Source: Roseithermus sacchariphilus
Lineage (GTDB): Bacteria > Bacteroidota > Rhodothermia > Rhodothermales > MEBIC09517
Direction of reading: 5' to 3'
DNA: 64,000 nt
Assembly: GCA_003285105.1 (NCBI GenBank)
Contig: CP030158.1
Location: 2,518,501-2,582,500, forward strand
Made by a program: the position numbers and the translations under genes. The notes under the pieces are model-generated. The model had not been told where the DNA came from, searched no databases, and worked only from the letters and a program-made list of their open reading frames with translations. Each line of letters opens with the position of its first letter. The first letter of the stretch is position 1. This document shows positions 17,842 to 25,411 of the stretch, one piece after another.

Positions 17842-18477
17842 ATGCCGCCGGTCGTCATCGGGATTGCAGGAGGGTCGGGGAGTGGCAAGTCGACGGTGCT
17901 GCGGCGCATCGTCGAGTCCATCGGGCCGGGGCGGATCGCGCTGCTCGATCACGATGCCTACTACCGCGACCTGAAGGCGCTGCCCTTCGAGGAGCGTGCG
18001 CGGTTCAACTTCGACCATCCCGATGCGCTCGAAACCGATCTGATGCGGCGGCATCTGGATGAACTGATCGCCGGGCGGGCCATCGACAAGCCGGTCTACG
18101 ACTTCAAACGGCACGTTCGCACGGATCGGACGCAGCGGGTCGAGCCGCGGCCGGTGATCATCATCGAAGGCATTCTGGTGCTGGCCGAGCCGCTCCTGGT
18201 GGAGCGGATGGACATCAAGCTCTTCGTCGATGCCGAGGCCGACGTGCGCCTGATGCGGCGTATCCGCCGGGACATGCAGGAGCGAGGCCGGTCCATCGAG
18301 GCGATCCTGGAGCAGTACGAGCGCACCGTCCGCCCGATGCACATCGAGTTCGTCGAGCCGGCCAAGCGGCGGGCGGACGTCATCATCCCGCGTGGGGGGC
18401 ACAACCGCGTGGCCATCGAGATGGTCCTGTCGCGTATCGAGGCGCTGCTCGGGGCGGCGGCTCAGGCCGGGGCCTGA
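17842..18477 (+). CDS. udk: Uridine kinase
   Basis: A 211-residue P-loop kinase that phosphorylates uridine and cytidine in pyrimidine salvage. Walker A is GGSGSGKST near the N-terminus (MPPVVIGIAGGSGSGKST). Further family features are LLDHDAYYRDL, NFDHPDALETDLMRRHL, KPVYDFKRHVRT, IIIEGILVLAE and a late RRIRRDMQERGR lid. The ATG at 17842 is used; a TTG five codons upstream is less likely. The last 16 bases overlap the 3' end of the convergent coaX gene. Confidence 0.95.
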   Translation: MPPVVIGIAGGSGSGKSTVLRRIVESIGPGRIALLDHDAYYRDLKALPFEERARFNFDHPDALETDLMRRHLDELIAGRAIDKPVYDFKRHVRTDRTQRVEPRPVIIIEGILVLAEPLLVERMDIKLFVDAEADVRLMRRIRRDMQERGRSIEAILEQYERTVRPMHIEFVEPAKRRADVIIPRGGHNRVAIEMVLSRIEALLGAAAQAGA

Positions 18478-19262
18478 GGGGAGGTCGTGGTGGCCGGGTT
18501 GAGGTGCAGCAGCACGTCGATGCCGAGCAGTACGAGGTCGGGTTCCAGCCGGTCGATGGCCGGCAGCTGGTCGGCCAGTAGCGGCCCCCAGCCACCCGTT
18601 GCTACCACGAACGGCGCTTCCTGAAGCGCGGCTGCGATGCGGCGAAGCATGCCCGCGACGCCGTCGAGGAAGCCGAACATCATCCCGGCCTGGATGGCCT
18701 CGCGGGTCGAGCGGCCGATGGCCCTCGTCGGCAGCGTGGGCTCGACGGCCGGGAGCTGGGCGGTGCCGGCGCGCAGCGCCTGCCGCGTCAGGCCCGGCCC
18801 CGCGGCGATGGCGCCCCCGAGGTAGCGGCCGTCCCGGGTGATCACCTCGTAGGTGACGGCCGTGCCGGCATCGACGGCCACGACGCTGCGGGGCACCCCC
18901 TCCGGGTCACGGCCGAAAAGCGCCCATGCCGCCGCGGCGGCCGCCAGGCGGTCGGTCCCCAGGGTGTGCGGCGTCTCGTAGGCCAGCGTGAAGGGCAGCC
19001 GTAGCCGGTGGTCGATGACCAGCGTCGGGCAGCCGTGCCGGGTAGCCACGGCGTCGCGGAGGGCACCGGTGACCGGGGGGACGACGCTGGTGAGGCCGGC
19101 GCGATCGACGGGGACGTCCGGCAGGGCCGCGAGCACCCGCCCGGCGATGCGGGCCGGCGCCTCGGCGCGGTCGTAGTCGATGCGAAACGGATGCACGATC
19201 CGGCCCGCGTCCGCCAGGCCGGCCTTGATGCGGCTATTGCCCGCGTCCAGAACCAGATGCAT
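18462..19262 (-). CDS. coaX: Type III pantothenate kinase
   Basis: A 266-residue CoaX enzyme catalysing ATP-dependent phosphorylation of pantothenate, the first step of coenzyme A synthesis. Motifs: LVLDAGNSRIKAGL (phosphate-binding), PHTLGTDRLAAAAAAW (pantothenate-binding GxDR), VVAVDAGTAVTYEVI, GGAIAAGPGLTRQALRAGTA and VVATGGWGPLLA. The first Met of the frame (19277) would add MHLHA; MHLVLDAGNSR at 19262 fits the family better. The start is 54 bases downstream of the birA stop on the same strand, so birA-coaX probably form an operon. Confidence 0.94.
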   Translation of the reverse strand: MHLVLDAGNSRIKAGLADAGRIVHPFRIDYDRAEAPARIAGRVLAALPDVPVDRAGLTSVVPPVTGALRDAVATRHGCPTLVIDHRLRLPFTLAYETPHTLGTDRLAAAAAAWALFGRDPEGVPRSVVAVDAGTAVTYEVITRDGRYLGGAIAAGPGLTRQALRAGTAQLPAVEPTLPTRAIGRSTREAIQAGMMFGFLDGVAGMLRRIAAALQEAPFVVATGGWGPLLADQLPAIDRLEPDLVLLGIDVLLHLNPATTTSPQAPA

Positions 19263-19316
19263 GGCGTGCAGATGCATGGCGTGGTTGAACCGAATCGGGG
19301 GGAGGGCGACCGGCCG

Positions 19317-20192
19317 CTAGCGGGTCGTCACCTCGCCTGCGTGGAAGGTGTGGATCCCGGTATCCGTCTGGAGCCGGAGGGCTCCCGTTTCCGAGACGCC
19401 CAGCACCCGACCCTCGATGTGTGCGGGCTCCGTCGGAGCCGCTGTCGGAGCCGCTGTCGGAGCCGCTGTCGGAGCCGCTGTCGGAGCCGCTGGATGCGTA
19501 CGTTCGAGGCGGACCGTGCGGCCCCGTCGGTGCATGCGGGCTTCGTAGGCGGATCGGATGGCGCCGGGCGTGTCATGCACCTGCCGGTAGCGCTGTTCCA
19601 GCCGCTCCAGCAGGTGCGCCAGCAGCGCCGGGCGCGGGACGTGCCGCCCGGTGGCGAGGAGCAGGGACGTGGCCCGGTCGGCCAGATCCGGAGGAAACCG
19701 GGTCTGGTTGACGTTCAGGCCGATGCCCAGGATGACGGCCGGAGGCGATGCCGCCCGCGCCTGGGACCATGCCGATTCCAGGAGCATCCCGCAGCACTTG
19801 AGGCCATCGAGCAGCACATCGTTCGGCCACTTGATCGTCGGCTCGACGGGATGCGTGAAGCCGGCGATGGCTTCGGCAACGGCCAGGCCGGCCGCCAGAG
19901 GGATCAGGCCAAGATGCTCGGGGGAGAGCCGGGGGCGCAGCACGACCGAGAACATCAGGTTCTGTCCGGCGGTCGCCTGCCAGCGGCGTCCCAGGCGGCC
20001 GCGCCCGGCCTGCTGGTATTCGGCCAGCACGACGCTGCCCTCCGGCGCCCCCTGCGCCGCCCAGTCGGCCGCCAGCGTGTTCGTCGAATCCACCGTCTCG
20101 TAGCCGCGCAGCATCCGGCCGAAGGCGCGGGTGCGCAGGAGCGGCTGGACCTCACGGGCGAGCGGCGACGAGGGCGGGGGAGCCTGAAGCAT
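19317..20192 (-). CDS. birA: Biotin--[acetyl-CoA carboxylase] ligase
   Basis: A 291-residue biotin protein ligase that makes biotinyl-AMP and transfers biotin to the carboxylase BCCP. Motifs: ETVDSTNTLAADWA, LAEYQQAGRGRLGRRW (the GRGRxGR nucleotide loop), IKWPNDVLLDGLKCCGMLLE and VILGIGLNVNQTRFP. There is no N-terminal helix-turn-helix, so it is the non-repressor class. The start MLQAPPPSSP is preferred to an upstream Met that overlaps the divergent promoter region. In the C-terminal domain five tandem AAPT units (about residues 235-254) interrupt the sequence at a 12-bp DNA repeat. Confidence 0.94.
   Translation of the reverse strand: MLQAPPPSSPLAREVQPLLRTRAFGRMLRGYETVDSTNTLAADWAAQGAPEGSVVLAEYQQAGRGRLGRRWQATAGQNLMFSVVLRPRLSPEHLGLIPLAAGLAVAEAIAGFTHPVEPTIKWPNDVLLDGLKCCGMLLESAWSQARAASPPAVILGIGLNVNQTRFPPDLADRATSLLLATGRHVPRPALLAHLLERLEQRYRQVHDTPGAIRSAYEARMHRRGRTVRLERTHPAAPTAAPTAAPTAAPTAAPTEPAHIEGRVLGVSETGALRLQTDTGIHTFHAGEVTTR
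19432..19491. repeat. 12-bp tandem repeat x5 inside birA
   Basis: Five exact copies of GTCGGAGCCGCT lie in frame in birA, coding AAPT repeats on the minus strand between the central and C-terminal domains. Exact identity suggests recent, unstable expansion. Confidence 0.97.
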
Positions 20193-20347
20193 GGAGCGTA
20201 CGGGCGTGTCCGGTAAACTGCACGGTGACGGGCATACCTCCGCCGACGGTGCGGGATCCGGTAGCCGGTGGCCGGGTGGTACACTTCTTGACACGTATGA
20301 CTGCGTGGAGCCTCGGAAAGTTACGGCCCTGCACGCGGGTTGAGACG

Positions 20348-21028
20348 ATGATGCGCCTACATCGCTGGCTGCTTACGTTCGGGATGGTGCTATGGCCCCT
20401 GGGAGAGGCGGCCGTGGCTCAGGTGGTGCGTCCCCCCGAATTGCAGCAGCAGTACTATCGGGCTGAGGCGGCCTGGCGGAGCGGGTCCAGCGTGCTCGAA
20501 GCGAAAGCCCGCGTGGACCGGGTGCTGCGGGAGATCCCCGACGACGTCGCAGCCCGGAAGCTGCGTGCGCAGGTCTTGCTCGCCATGCAGCGCCCTGCCG
20601 AGGCGCTTCCCGACGCCCGCCGCGCGGCGGAACTCGATCCGAACGACGGGGAGGCCCTGCTCATCCTCAGCGAGGCCGCCCGGCTCAGCGGGGACACGAC
20701 GCTGGCGCGTCAGGCGCTGGACCAGGCCGCCGACCACATCCTGGAAGATGCGGCCCTGCATCTGCGGCTATCCTGGAACGCCATGGAACTGGGCTTGCTC
20801 GACCGGGCCGAGTCCTTCGCCCGGATTGCGCTGGCCCTCGACGGCGAGGCGGCGGCGGCGTACTATCATCTGGCCCGGGTCTTCATGCGGCAACACCGCC
20901 CGGATGAAGCAGCCACCATTCTCCGGCAGGGCCTCGATCGCTCGCTGCTCGATCCGGCCGCCCTGTGGGACGATCCGGTTCTGAAGCCGCTCATGCAGCA
21001 TCCTGCCCTGCGTGGCTACGTCGATTAG
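20348..21028 (+). CDS. Secreted TPR-repeat protein
   Basis: A 226-residue protein with signal peptide (MMRLHRWLLTFGMVLWPLGEAAVAQ) and about four TPR-type helical repeats: AEAAWRSGSSVLEAKARVDR, QRPAEALPDARRAAELDPND, GDTTLARQALDQAADHILED and EAAAAYYHLARVFMRQHRPDEAATILRQGL. It probably acts as a periplasmic protein-protein scaffold; no partner is evident. Two adjacent ATG codons (20348, 20351) can start it. Divergent from birA. The stop codon TAG merges into a 7-bp tandem array that fills the gap to the next gene. Confidence 0.8.
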   Translation: MMRLHRWLLTFGMVLWPLGEAAVAQVVRPPELQQQYYRAEAAWRSGSSVLEAKARVDRVLREIPDDVAARKLRAQVLLAMQRPAEALPDARRAAELDPNDGEALLILSEAARLSGDTTLARQALDQAADHILEDAALHLRLSWNAMELGLLDRAESFARIALALDGEAAAAYYHLARVFMRQHRPDEAATILRQGLDRSLLDPAALWDDPVLKPLMQHPALRGYVD

Positions 21029-21097
21029 CTGCGGGCTTCTGGCTGCGGGCTTCTGGCTGCGGGCTTCTGGCTGCGGGCTTCTGGCTGCGGTGATCAG
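21028..21097. repeat. Heptad tandem array between TPR and lipoprotein genes
   Basis: Alternating 7-mers GCTGCGG and GCTTCTG (a 14-bp period repeated four times, plus a final GCTGCGG and TGATCAG) run from the stop of the + gene to the stop of the convergent gene. Both stop codons overlap the array. Confidence 0.93.
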
Positions 21098-21885
21098 CGT
21101 GGGCGGGCCGGGTCGGCGTCGGGGAACGTGACGCGGGTTTGAAAGGCCCGGGGCGTCTGCCAGAGCAGGGCGAGCTGCGTGTGGGTCTGCTCCACGTCGG
21201 GCACCCATTGGCCACCGGCGTCGGGGCGGATCCGCAGGTCGAAGCGGCTCTGTTCACGGAAGAGCACCGAGGGGCTGGTGCGCTCCAGGTGCAGGCCGAC
21301 GAGCTGGCCGGTGGCGGCGTCCATGGCGAGCCGGGCGCGGCGCAGCGTCTGGTCGCTGCCCGGCAGCGCCGTGATGTCCACGCGGCGCACCGGCCGCCCG
21401 AACAGGACGGTGTCCGGCAGCAGGCGATAGCGGAACTGGTCCTGATTGCGCGGCGACCGGTAGGGTGGGTCTTCCGGGAGGATCAGCGGGACGGGGTTGA
21501 CGGGCGGGGTAGCCGGGTCGGTCCGCCGGGCGAAGCGGCCGAACAGCCCGAAGTCAAACGCTCCGGCGGAGTCGAGACGGGTGACGGTGGGGGCGGCGTC
21601 GAGGTGGTGGCGGACGGTGTAGACCCGGTAGGCGAGCACCCGGCCGTCGGGGGCGTGCTGCTCCGTGCGGAGGTGCCGGAGGTGCGGGTGTGCGGCAAGG
21701 CCACCGAAGGCCTCTTGCAGCGCGTCCGTTCGCAGCGTGTCGAGCAGGGCCAGCACCGCCGTTCGCGCCGCCGGGTCCTGGGGCGGCACGGGCTCCTGCG
21801 CCGGGGCCGGTGCGCAGGCGCTCAGGGCGAATAGCAGCCCCGGCACGAGGAGGCCGGAGACGCGGAGGAGGCGGGGAAACGTCAT
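21094..21885 (-). CDS. Envelope lipoprotein, possible outer-membrane lipoprotein-sorting-like fold
   Basis: A 263-residue protein with a lipoprotein signal (LVPGLLFALSAC, Cys about 24). The mature part has long beta strands with phrases such as RLLPDTVLFGRPVRRVDITA, LRRARLAMDAATGQLVGLHLER and FREQSRFDLRIRPDAGGQWV, resembling the antiparallel half-barrel of LolA/LolB-type or MucB-type lipoproteins. The match is by pattern only. Convergent with the TPR gene across the heptad array; divergent from the inositol monophosphatase gene (155-base gap). Confidence 0.72.
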   Translation of the reverse strand: MTFPRLLRVSGLLVPGLLFALSACAPAPAQEPVPPQDPAARTAVLALLDTLRTDALQEAFGGLAAHPHLRHLRTEQHAPDGRVLAYRVYTVRHHLDAAPTVTRLDSAGAFDFGLFGRFARRTDPATPPVNPVPLILPEDPPYRSPRNQDQFRYRLLPDTVLFGRPVRRVDITALPGSDQTLRRARLAMDAATGQLVGLHLERTSPSVLFREQSRFDLRIRPDAGGQWVPDVEQTHTQLALLWQTPRAFQTRVTFPDADPARPR

Positions 21886-22039
21886 CGTTCGGGATAGGCG
21901 GGGACGGTCCGGCCGGGCTCCCGGAGCCAGCCGGGCTTCCGGCGCCGGGGGCGATGTGCGGCGAGGGCCTTCACGGTGGAACCCGGGAAACGTTCCCGGT
22001 CGTTGAGAGGGCGCCTTCCACGTTCACTTCCCCGATTCC

Positions 22040-22861
22040 ATGGCATCCATCGACCTGTACCGGGCGGCGCGCGACGTCGCCACCTCCGCCGCACATCGGG
22101 CGGCACGCCTCATCCGCCACCATGCCGGCCGCCTCGCCCTCGACGAGATCCAGGAGAAAGGCACGCACGACCTCGTCACCCGGATCGACGGGCAGGCCCA
22201 GCATCTCATCCTGGACACGATCCACGCGGCTTTCCCCGACCATGCCGTGCTGGCCGAGGAAGACGGCCGCTCCGACGGCCCGCCGGGACCCTACGACGGG
22301 TTTCGCTGGATCATCGACCCGATCGACGGCACGACGAACTTCACCCACGGCCTCCACCCGCACGCCGTCAGCATTGCCCTCCAGGAAGGCGATGCGATCG
22401 TCGTCGGGGTGGTGCTGGACGTGTCGCACGGGGATCTGTTCACCGCGATCCGGGGGCAGGGGCTCTACGTCAACGGGACGCCGGCCCGGGTGAGCCAGAC
22501 GGCCGCGTTGCGGCAGGGCATCATTGCCACGGGCTTCCCCTACCGCTGCTGGGACCACGTCGACGCCTATCTGGCCATGCTCAAGAACTGCATCCGTGAG
22601 GCGCAGAGCTTCCGGCGGCTGGGATCGGCGGCGATCGACCTGGCCTATGTGGCCTGCGGCAAGGTGGATGCCTACGTGCAGACCGGCCTGAGCCCGTGGG
22701 ACGTGGCCGCCGGCCTGCTGCTCGTGCGCGAGGGGGGCGGGCGCGTCACGGACCTGCACGGCGCCGAGCATACCGGCTTCGAGCATCCCGTCGTGGCCAC
22801 CAACGGCCGCGTGCACGAGGCCATGCTGGAGGTTGCCGCGCCGCTGCGGGCGGTGCTCTGA
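22040..22861 (+). CDS. Inositol monophosphatase family protein
   Basis: A 273-residue Mg-dependent phosphatase of the IMPase/SuhB/CysQ superfamily. Metal-binding motifs are clear: EEDGRSD (E72-type), WIIDPIDGTTNFTHG (the DPIDGT signature), and GLSPWDVAAGLLLVREGGG (WDxAAG). FRRLGSAAIDLAYVACGKVDAY also fits. The substrate may be inositol phosphate or another sugar phosphate. Length is normal. It is followed by a heptad array and fabI, which has its own 137-base upstream region. Confidence 0.92.
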   Translation: MASIDLYRAARDVATSAAHRAARLIRHHAGRLALDEIQEKGTHDLVTRIDGQAQHLILDTIHAAFPDHAVLAEEDGRSDGPPGPYDGFRWIIDPIDGTTNFTHGLHPHAVSIALQEGDAIVVGVVLDVSHGDLFTAIRGQGLYVNGTPARVSQTAALRQGIIATGFPYRCWDHVDAYLAMLKNCIREAQSFRRLGSAAIDLAYVACGKVDAYVQTGLSPWDVAAGLLLVREGGGRVTDLHGAEHTGFEHPVVATNGRVHEAMLEVAAPLRAVL

Positions 22862-22920
22862 GCGGGCGCGTCGGCTAGCGCCTCACGCCCCGGATTGCTA
22901 CCTTGTCGCCCGCTTGTCGG

Positions 22921-22955
22921 CGGTCAGCGATCAACGATCAGCGGTCAGCCGGCCG
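22921..22955. repeat. Short heptad array upstream of fabI
   Basis: Units CGGTCAG CGATCAA CGATCAG CGGTCAG CCGGCCG, about five heptads, between the phosphatase and fabI genes. Confidence 0.85.
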
Positions 22956-22997
22956 CCCGTATCCCACAGCCATCCAGTCCACGATTCTCTTTTTCCC

Positions 22998-23831
22998 ATG
23001 GCCACGAAAGCCTACAACCTGCTCGAAGGCAAGACCGGCGTCATCTTCGGCGCGCTCGATGAGAACAGCATCGCCTGGCACATCGCCGAGGCCGTCTACC
23101 GGGAGGGCGGTCGTTTCGTGCTCTCGAATGCGCCCGTCGTGCGGCGCTTCGGGACGCTGGAAGCCCTCGCCGAAAAGACCGAGAGCATCATCATCTGGGC
23201 CGATGCCACCAGCGATGACGACATCCGCAGCCTCTACGCCGAGGCCACGGAGCGCCTCGGCCGGCTCGACTTCATCGTGCACTCCATCGGCATGGGCCTC
23301 AACGTCCGCAAGAAGAAGGAGTACGAGGCGCTGAACTACGACTGGTACCACAAGACGCTCGACATCTCGGCCATCAGTCTGCATCGCATCGTGAGCCACG
23401 GGCTGGCCCTCGATGCCCTGGCCGAAGGGGGCTCGATCGTGGCGCTCAGCTACATCGGCGCGCAGCGGACCTTCTCCAAGTACTCGGAGATGGGCGATGC
23501 CAAGGCGCTGCTGGAGAGCATCGTGCGCTCCTATGGCTACCGGCTCGGCAAGCGCCGCATTCGGATCAACGCCATCTCGCAGAGCCCCACGAAGACGACG
23601 GCCGGCTCCGGCATCGAGGGCTTCGACGCGATGTACGACTTCGCGGAGAAGCTCTCCCCCCTCGGCAATGCCGACGCCGCCAGTTGCGCCGACTACACGG
23701 TCACGCTGCTGAGTGACCTGACGCGGATGGTGACGATGCAGACCCTCTATCACGACGGCGGCTTCAGCAGCATGGGCATCTCGGACGAACTCGTGCTCCA
23801 GCTCCACCGCCTGGCTCAGCAGGACGGCTGA
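22998..23831 (+). CDS. fabI: Enoyl-[acyl-carrier-protein] reductase (NADH), FabI
   Basis: A 277-residue short-chain dehydrogenase catalysing the last reduction of fatty-acid elongation. The N-terminal nucleotide site is the FabI variant GVIFGALDENSIAWHIAEA. The catalytic pair is Y162 and K169 in SKYSEMGDAKALLE, with the Tyr-x6-Lys spacing typical of FabI rather than classical SDRs. IRINAISQSPTKTTAGSGI and GFSSMGIS also fit. The upstream open frame runs through the heptad array, so the ATG at 22998 (MATKAYNLLEGKTG) is the start. The M1 peptidase gene follows after 34 bases. Confidence 0.95.
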   Translation: MATKAYNLLEGKTGVIFGALDENSIAWHIAEAVYREGGRFVLSNAPVVRRFGTLEALAEKTESIIIWADATSDDDIRSLYAEATERLGRLDFIVHSIGMGLNVRKKKEYEALNYDWYHKTLDISAISLHRIVSHGLALDALAEGGSIVALSYIGAQRTFSKYSEMGDAKALLESIVRSYGYRLGKRRIRINAISQSPTKTTAGSGIEGFDAMYDFAEKLSPLGNADAASCADYTVTLLSDLTRMVTMQTLYHDGGFSSMGISDELVLQLHRLAQQDG

Positions 23832-23865
23832 GCCCTGCCGGGCGGTGCCTCCGGGGGAGACGCAG

Positions 23866-25389
23866 ATGCTGCGACGGATCGGCCTCGTGCTGCTGGTGGG
23901 CGTGTCGGTGGCGGCCTGCCGGCCCCGGCCGGCCGTCTACGTCCCACCCCCCGGCGTGGACGTGGTGCACTACGACGTCACGCTCGACCTGCAGCCCGAG
24001 ACGCTGTACCTGAACGGCCGGGCCCGGCTGGAGGTGCGTCACCCCGACACGCTGACGCAGTTGCCCCTGGCCCTGCGGGGGCTGGAGGTAGACACGGTGC
24101 GCGTCGATGAGCGGATCGTGCCGGTCCGGCTGGCGGACGGGCGGCTGCTCGTCTCCCTGCCGGGTGGGCAGGCCCGCAGCCGCGTCGAGGTGGTCTACCG
24201 CGGCGAGTCGGACGAAGGCGTCTACGCCGGGGAGCACGAAGGCCAGCGCATCGTCTACAGCGATGCCTGGCCGGATCGGGTGCGCGGCTGGCTGCCCGGG
24301 GTGCACCATCCCTCCGACCCGGCCACGTTCGAGCTGACGCTGACCGTGCCCCGCGGCCACGAGGCCGTCGCCACCGGGGTGCCCGTCGGCGTCGATACGC
24401 TCGGGGACGGCCTCCGCTACCGCTGGCGGCTCGGCGCCCCCGCGCCGACCTATAGCTATGCCTTCGCCGTCTCCGACTTCGCGGTGACCACCACCACGCT
24501 GGGCGACACGCTGCCGGTGCGCTACTACCTGCTCGCCCCGGACTCGGCCGAGGCCGCCGAACTGCGCCGGACGCCGGAGGTGCTCACCTATTTTTCCGAG
24601 CGCCTCGGGCCGTATCCCTTCGCACAGTACGCCACCGTGCAGGTGCCGTTTGCCTGGGGCGGCATGGAAAACGCCTCGGCCTCGTTTCTGAACGCGGATC
24701 TGTTCGGAACCGGACGGGCCGAGGAGACGCAGGTGCACGAGATCGCCCACCAGTGGTTCGGGACGCACGTCGTCCTGGCAGACTGGCGGGACCTGTGGCT
24801 CTCGGAAGGGATGGCGACGTACCTGACGACGTTGTTCTACGAACACGCCGACGGGCTGGACGCCGCCCGCGCGCGATGGGTCGAGATGGCCCGCCTCTCG
24901 GAGGACGACCTCGCCTCGCTGACCGAACTGGTGCCGCGCGGCCCGGTCGACCCGAACACATACTTTTCCTGGGTGCCGTACCGCCGGGGCGGGTGCGTGC
25001 TGCACCTGCTGCGCCGGCGGCTGGGCGATGACGCCTTCTTCGCGGCCTTGCGCCGGGCGTATCAGACCTACCGGGGCCGGCCGCTCTCGACCGAGGCGTT
25101 CCGGGTGCTGCTGGAGCAGGAGAGCGGGCGGGACCTGACCGGGGTGTTCGACGTCTGGGTCTATCGCCGGGAGCTACCCGTCCTCCGCACGCAATGGCGG
25201 CCACAGCGGGACCGGCTGACCTGGCAGGTCGAGGGCGACGAGCGGACGCTGCTCGGGCTGCCGGTGCTGCTGGAAATAGTGCAGGACGGGCGCACCCACC
25301 TCGTCCCGCTCACCGAAGGCGGGGTGACGCTGCCGGGCGATACGCCGCCCCGGGTGCGTCCCGTGGGCATCATGCTACGGGTGGAGTAG
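23866..25389 (+). CDS. M1-family metallopeptidase (lipoprotein)
   Basis: A 507-residue zinc aminopeptidase-like protein. It has a lipoprotein signal (MLRRIGLVLLVGVSVAAC). The N-terminal beta domain (VDVVHYDVTLDLQPETLYLNG) is the aminopeptidase N N-domain. The catalytic domain has GGMENAS (substrate binding), HEIAH with H291, E292 and H295, and third zinc ligand E314 in LWLSEG, exactly the M1 spacing. It lacks the large C-terminal helical domain, so it is shorter than the 850-residue enzymes and closer to the compact M1 proteins of Bacteroidota. Expected periplasmic or surface peptide trimming. The start at 23866 has GGGGAGA seven bases upstream. Confidence 0.9.
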   Translation: MLRRIGLVLLVGVSVAACRPRPAVYVPPPGVDVVHYDVTLDLQPETLYLNGRARLEVRHPDTLTQLPLALRGLEVDTVRVDERIVPVRLADGRLLVSLPGGQARSRVEVVYRGESDEGVYAGEHEGQRIVYSDAWPDRVRGWLPGVHHPSDPATFELTLTVPRGHEAVATGVPVGVDTLGDGLRYRWRLGAPAPTYSYAFAVSDFAVTTTTLGDTLPVRYYLLAPDSAEAAELRRTPEVLTYFSERLGPYPFAQYATVQVPFAWGGMENASASFLNADLFGTGRAEETQVHEIAHQWFGTHVVLADWRDLWLSEGMATYLTTLFYEHADGLDAARARWVEMARLSEDDLASLTELVPRGPVDPNTYFSWVPYRRGGCVLHLLRRRLGDDAFFAALRRAYQTYRGRPLSTEAFRVLLEQESGRDLTGVFDVWVYRRELPVLRTQWRPQRDRLTWQVEGDERTLLGLPVLLEIVQDGRTHLVPLTEGGVTLPGDTPPRVRPVGIMLRVE

Positions 25390-25411
25390 GGGCGGCGCGT
25401 GGAGGGGCCGC

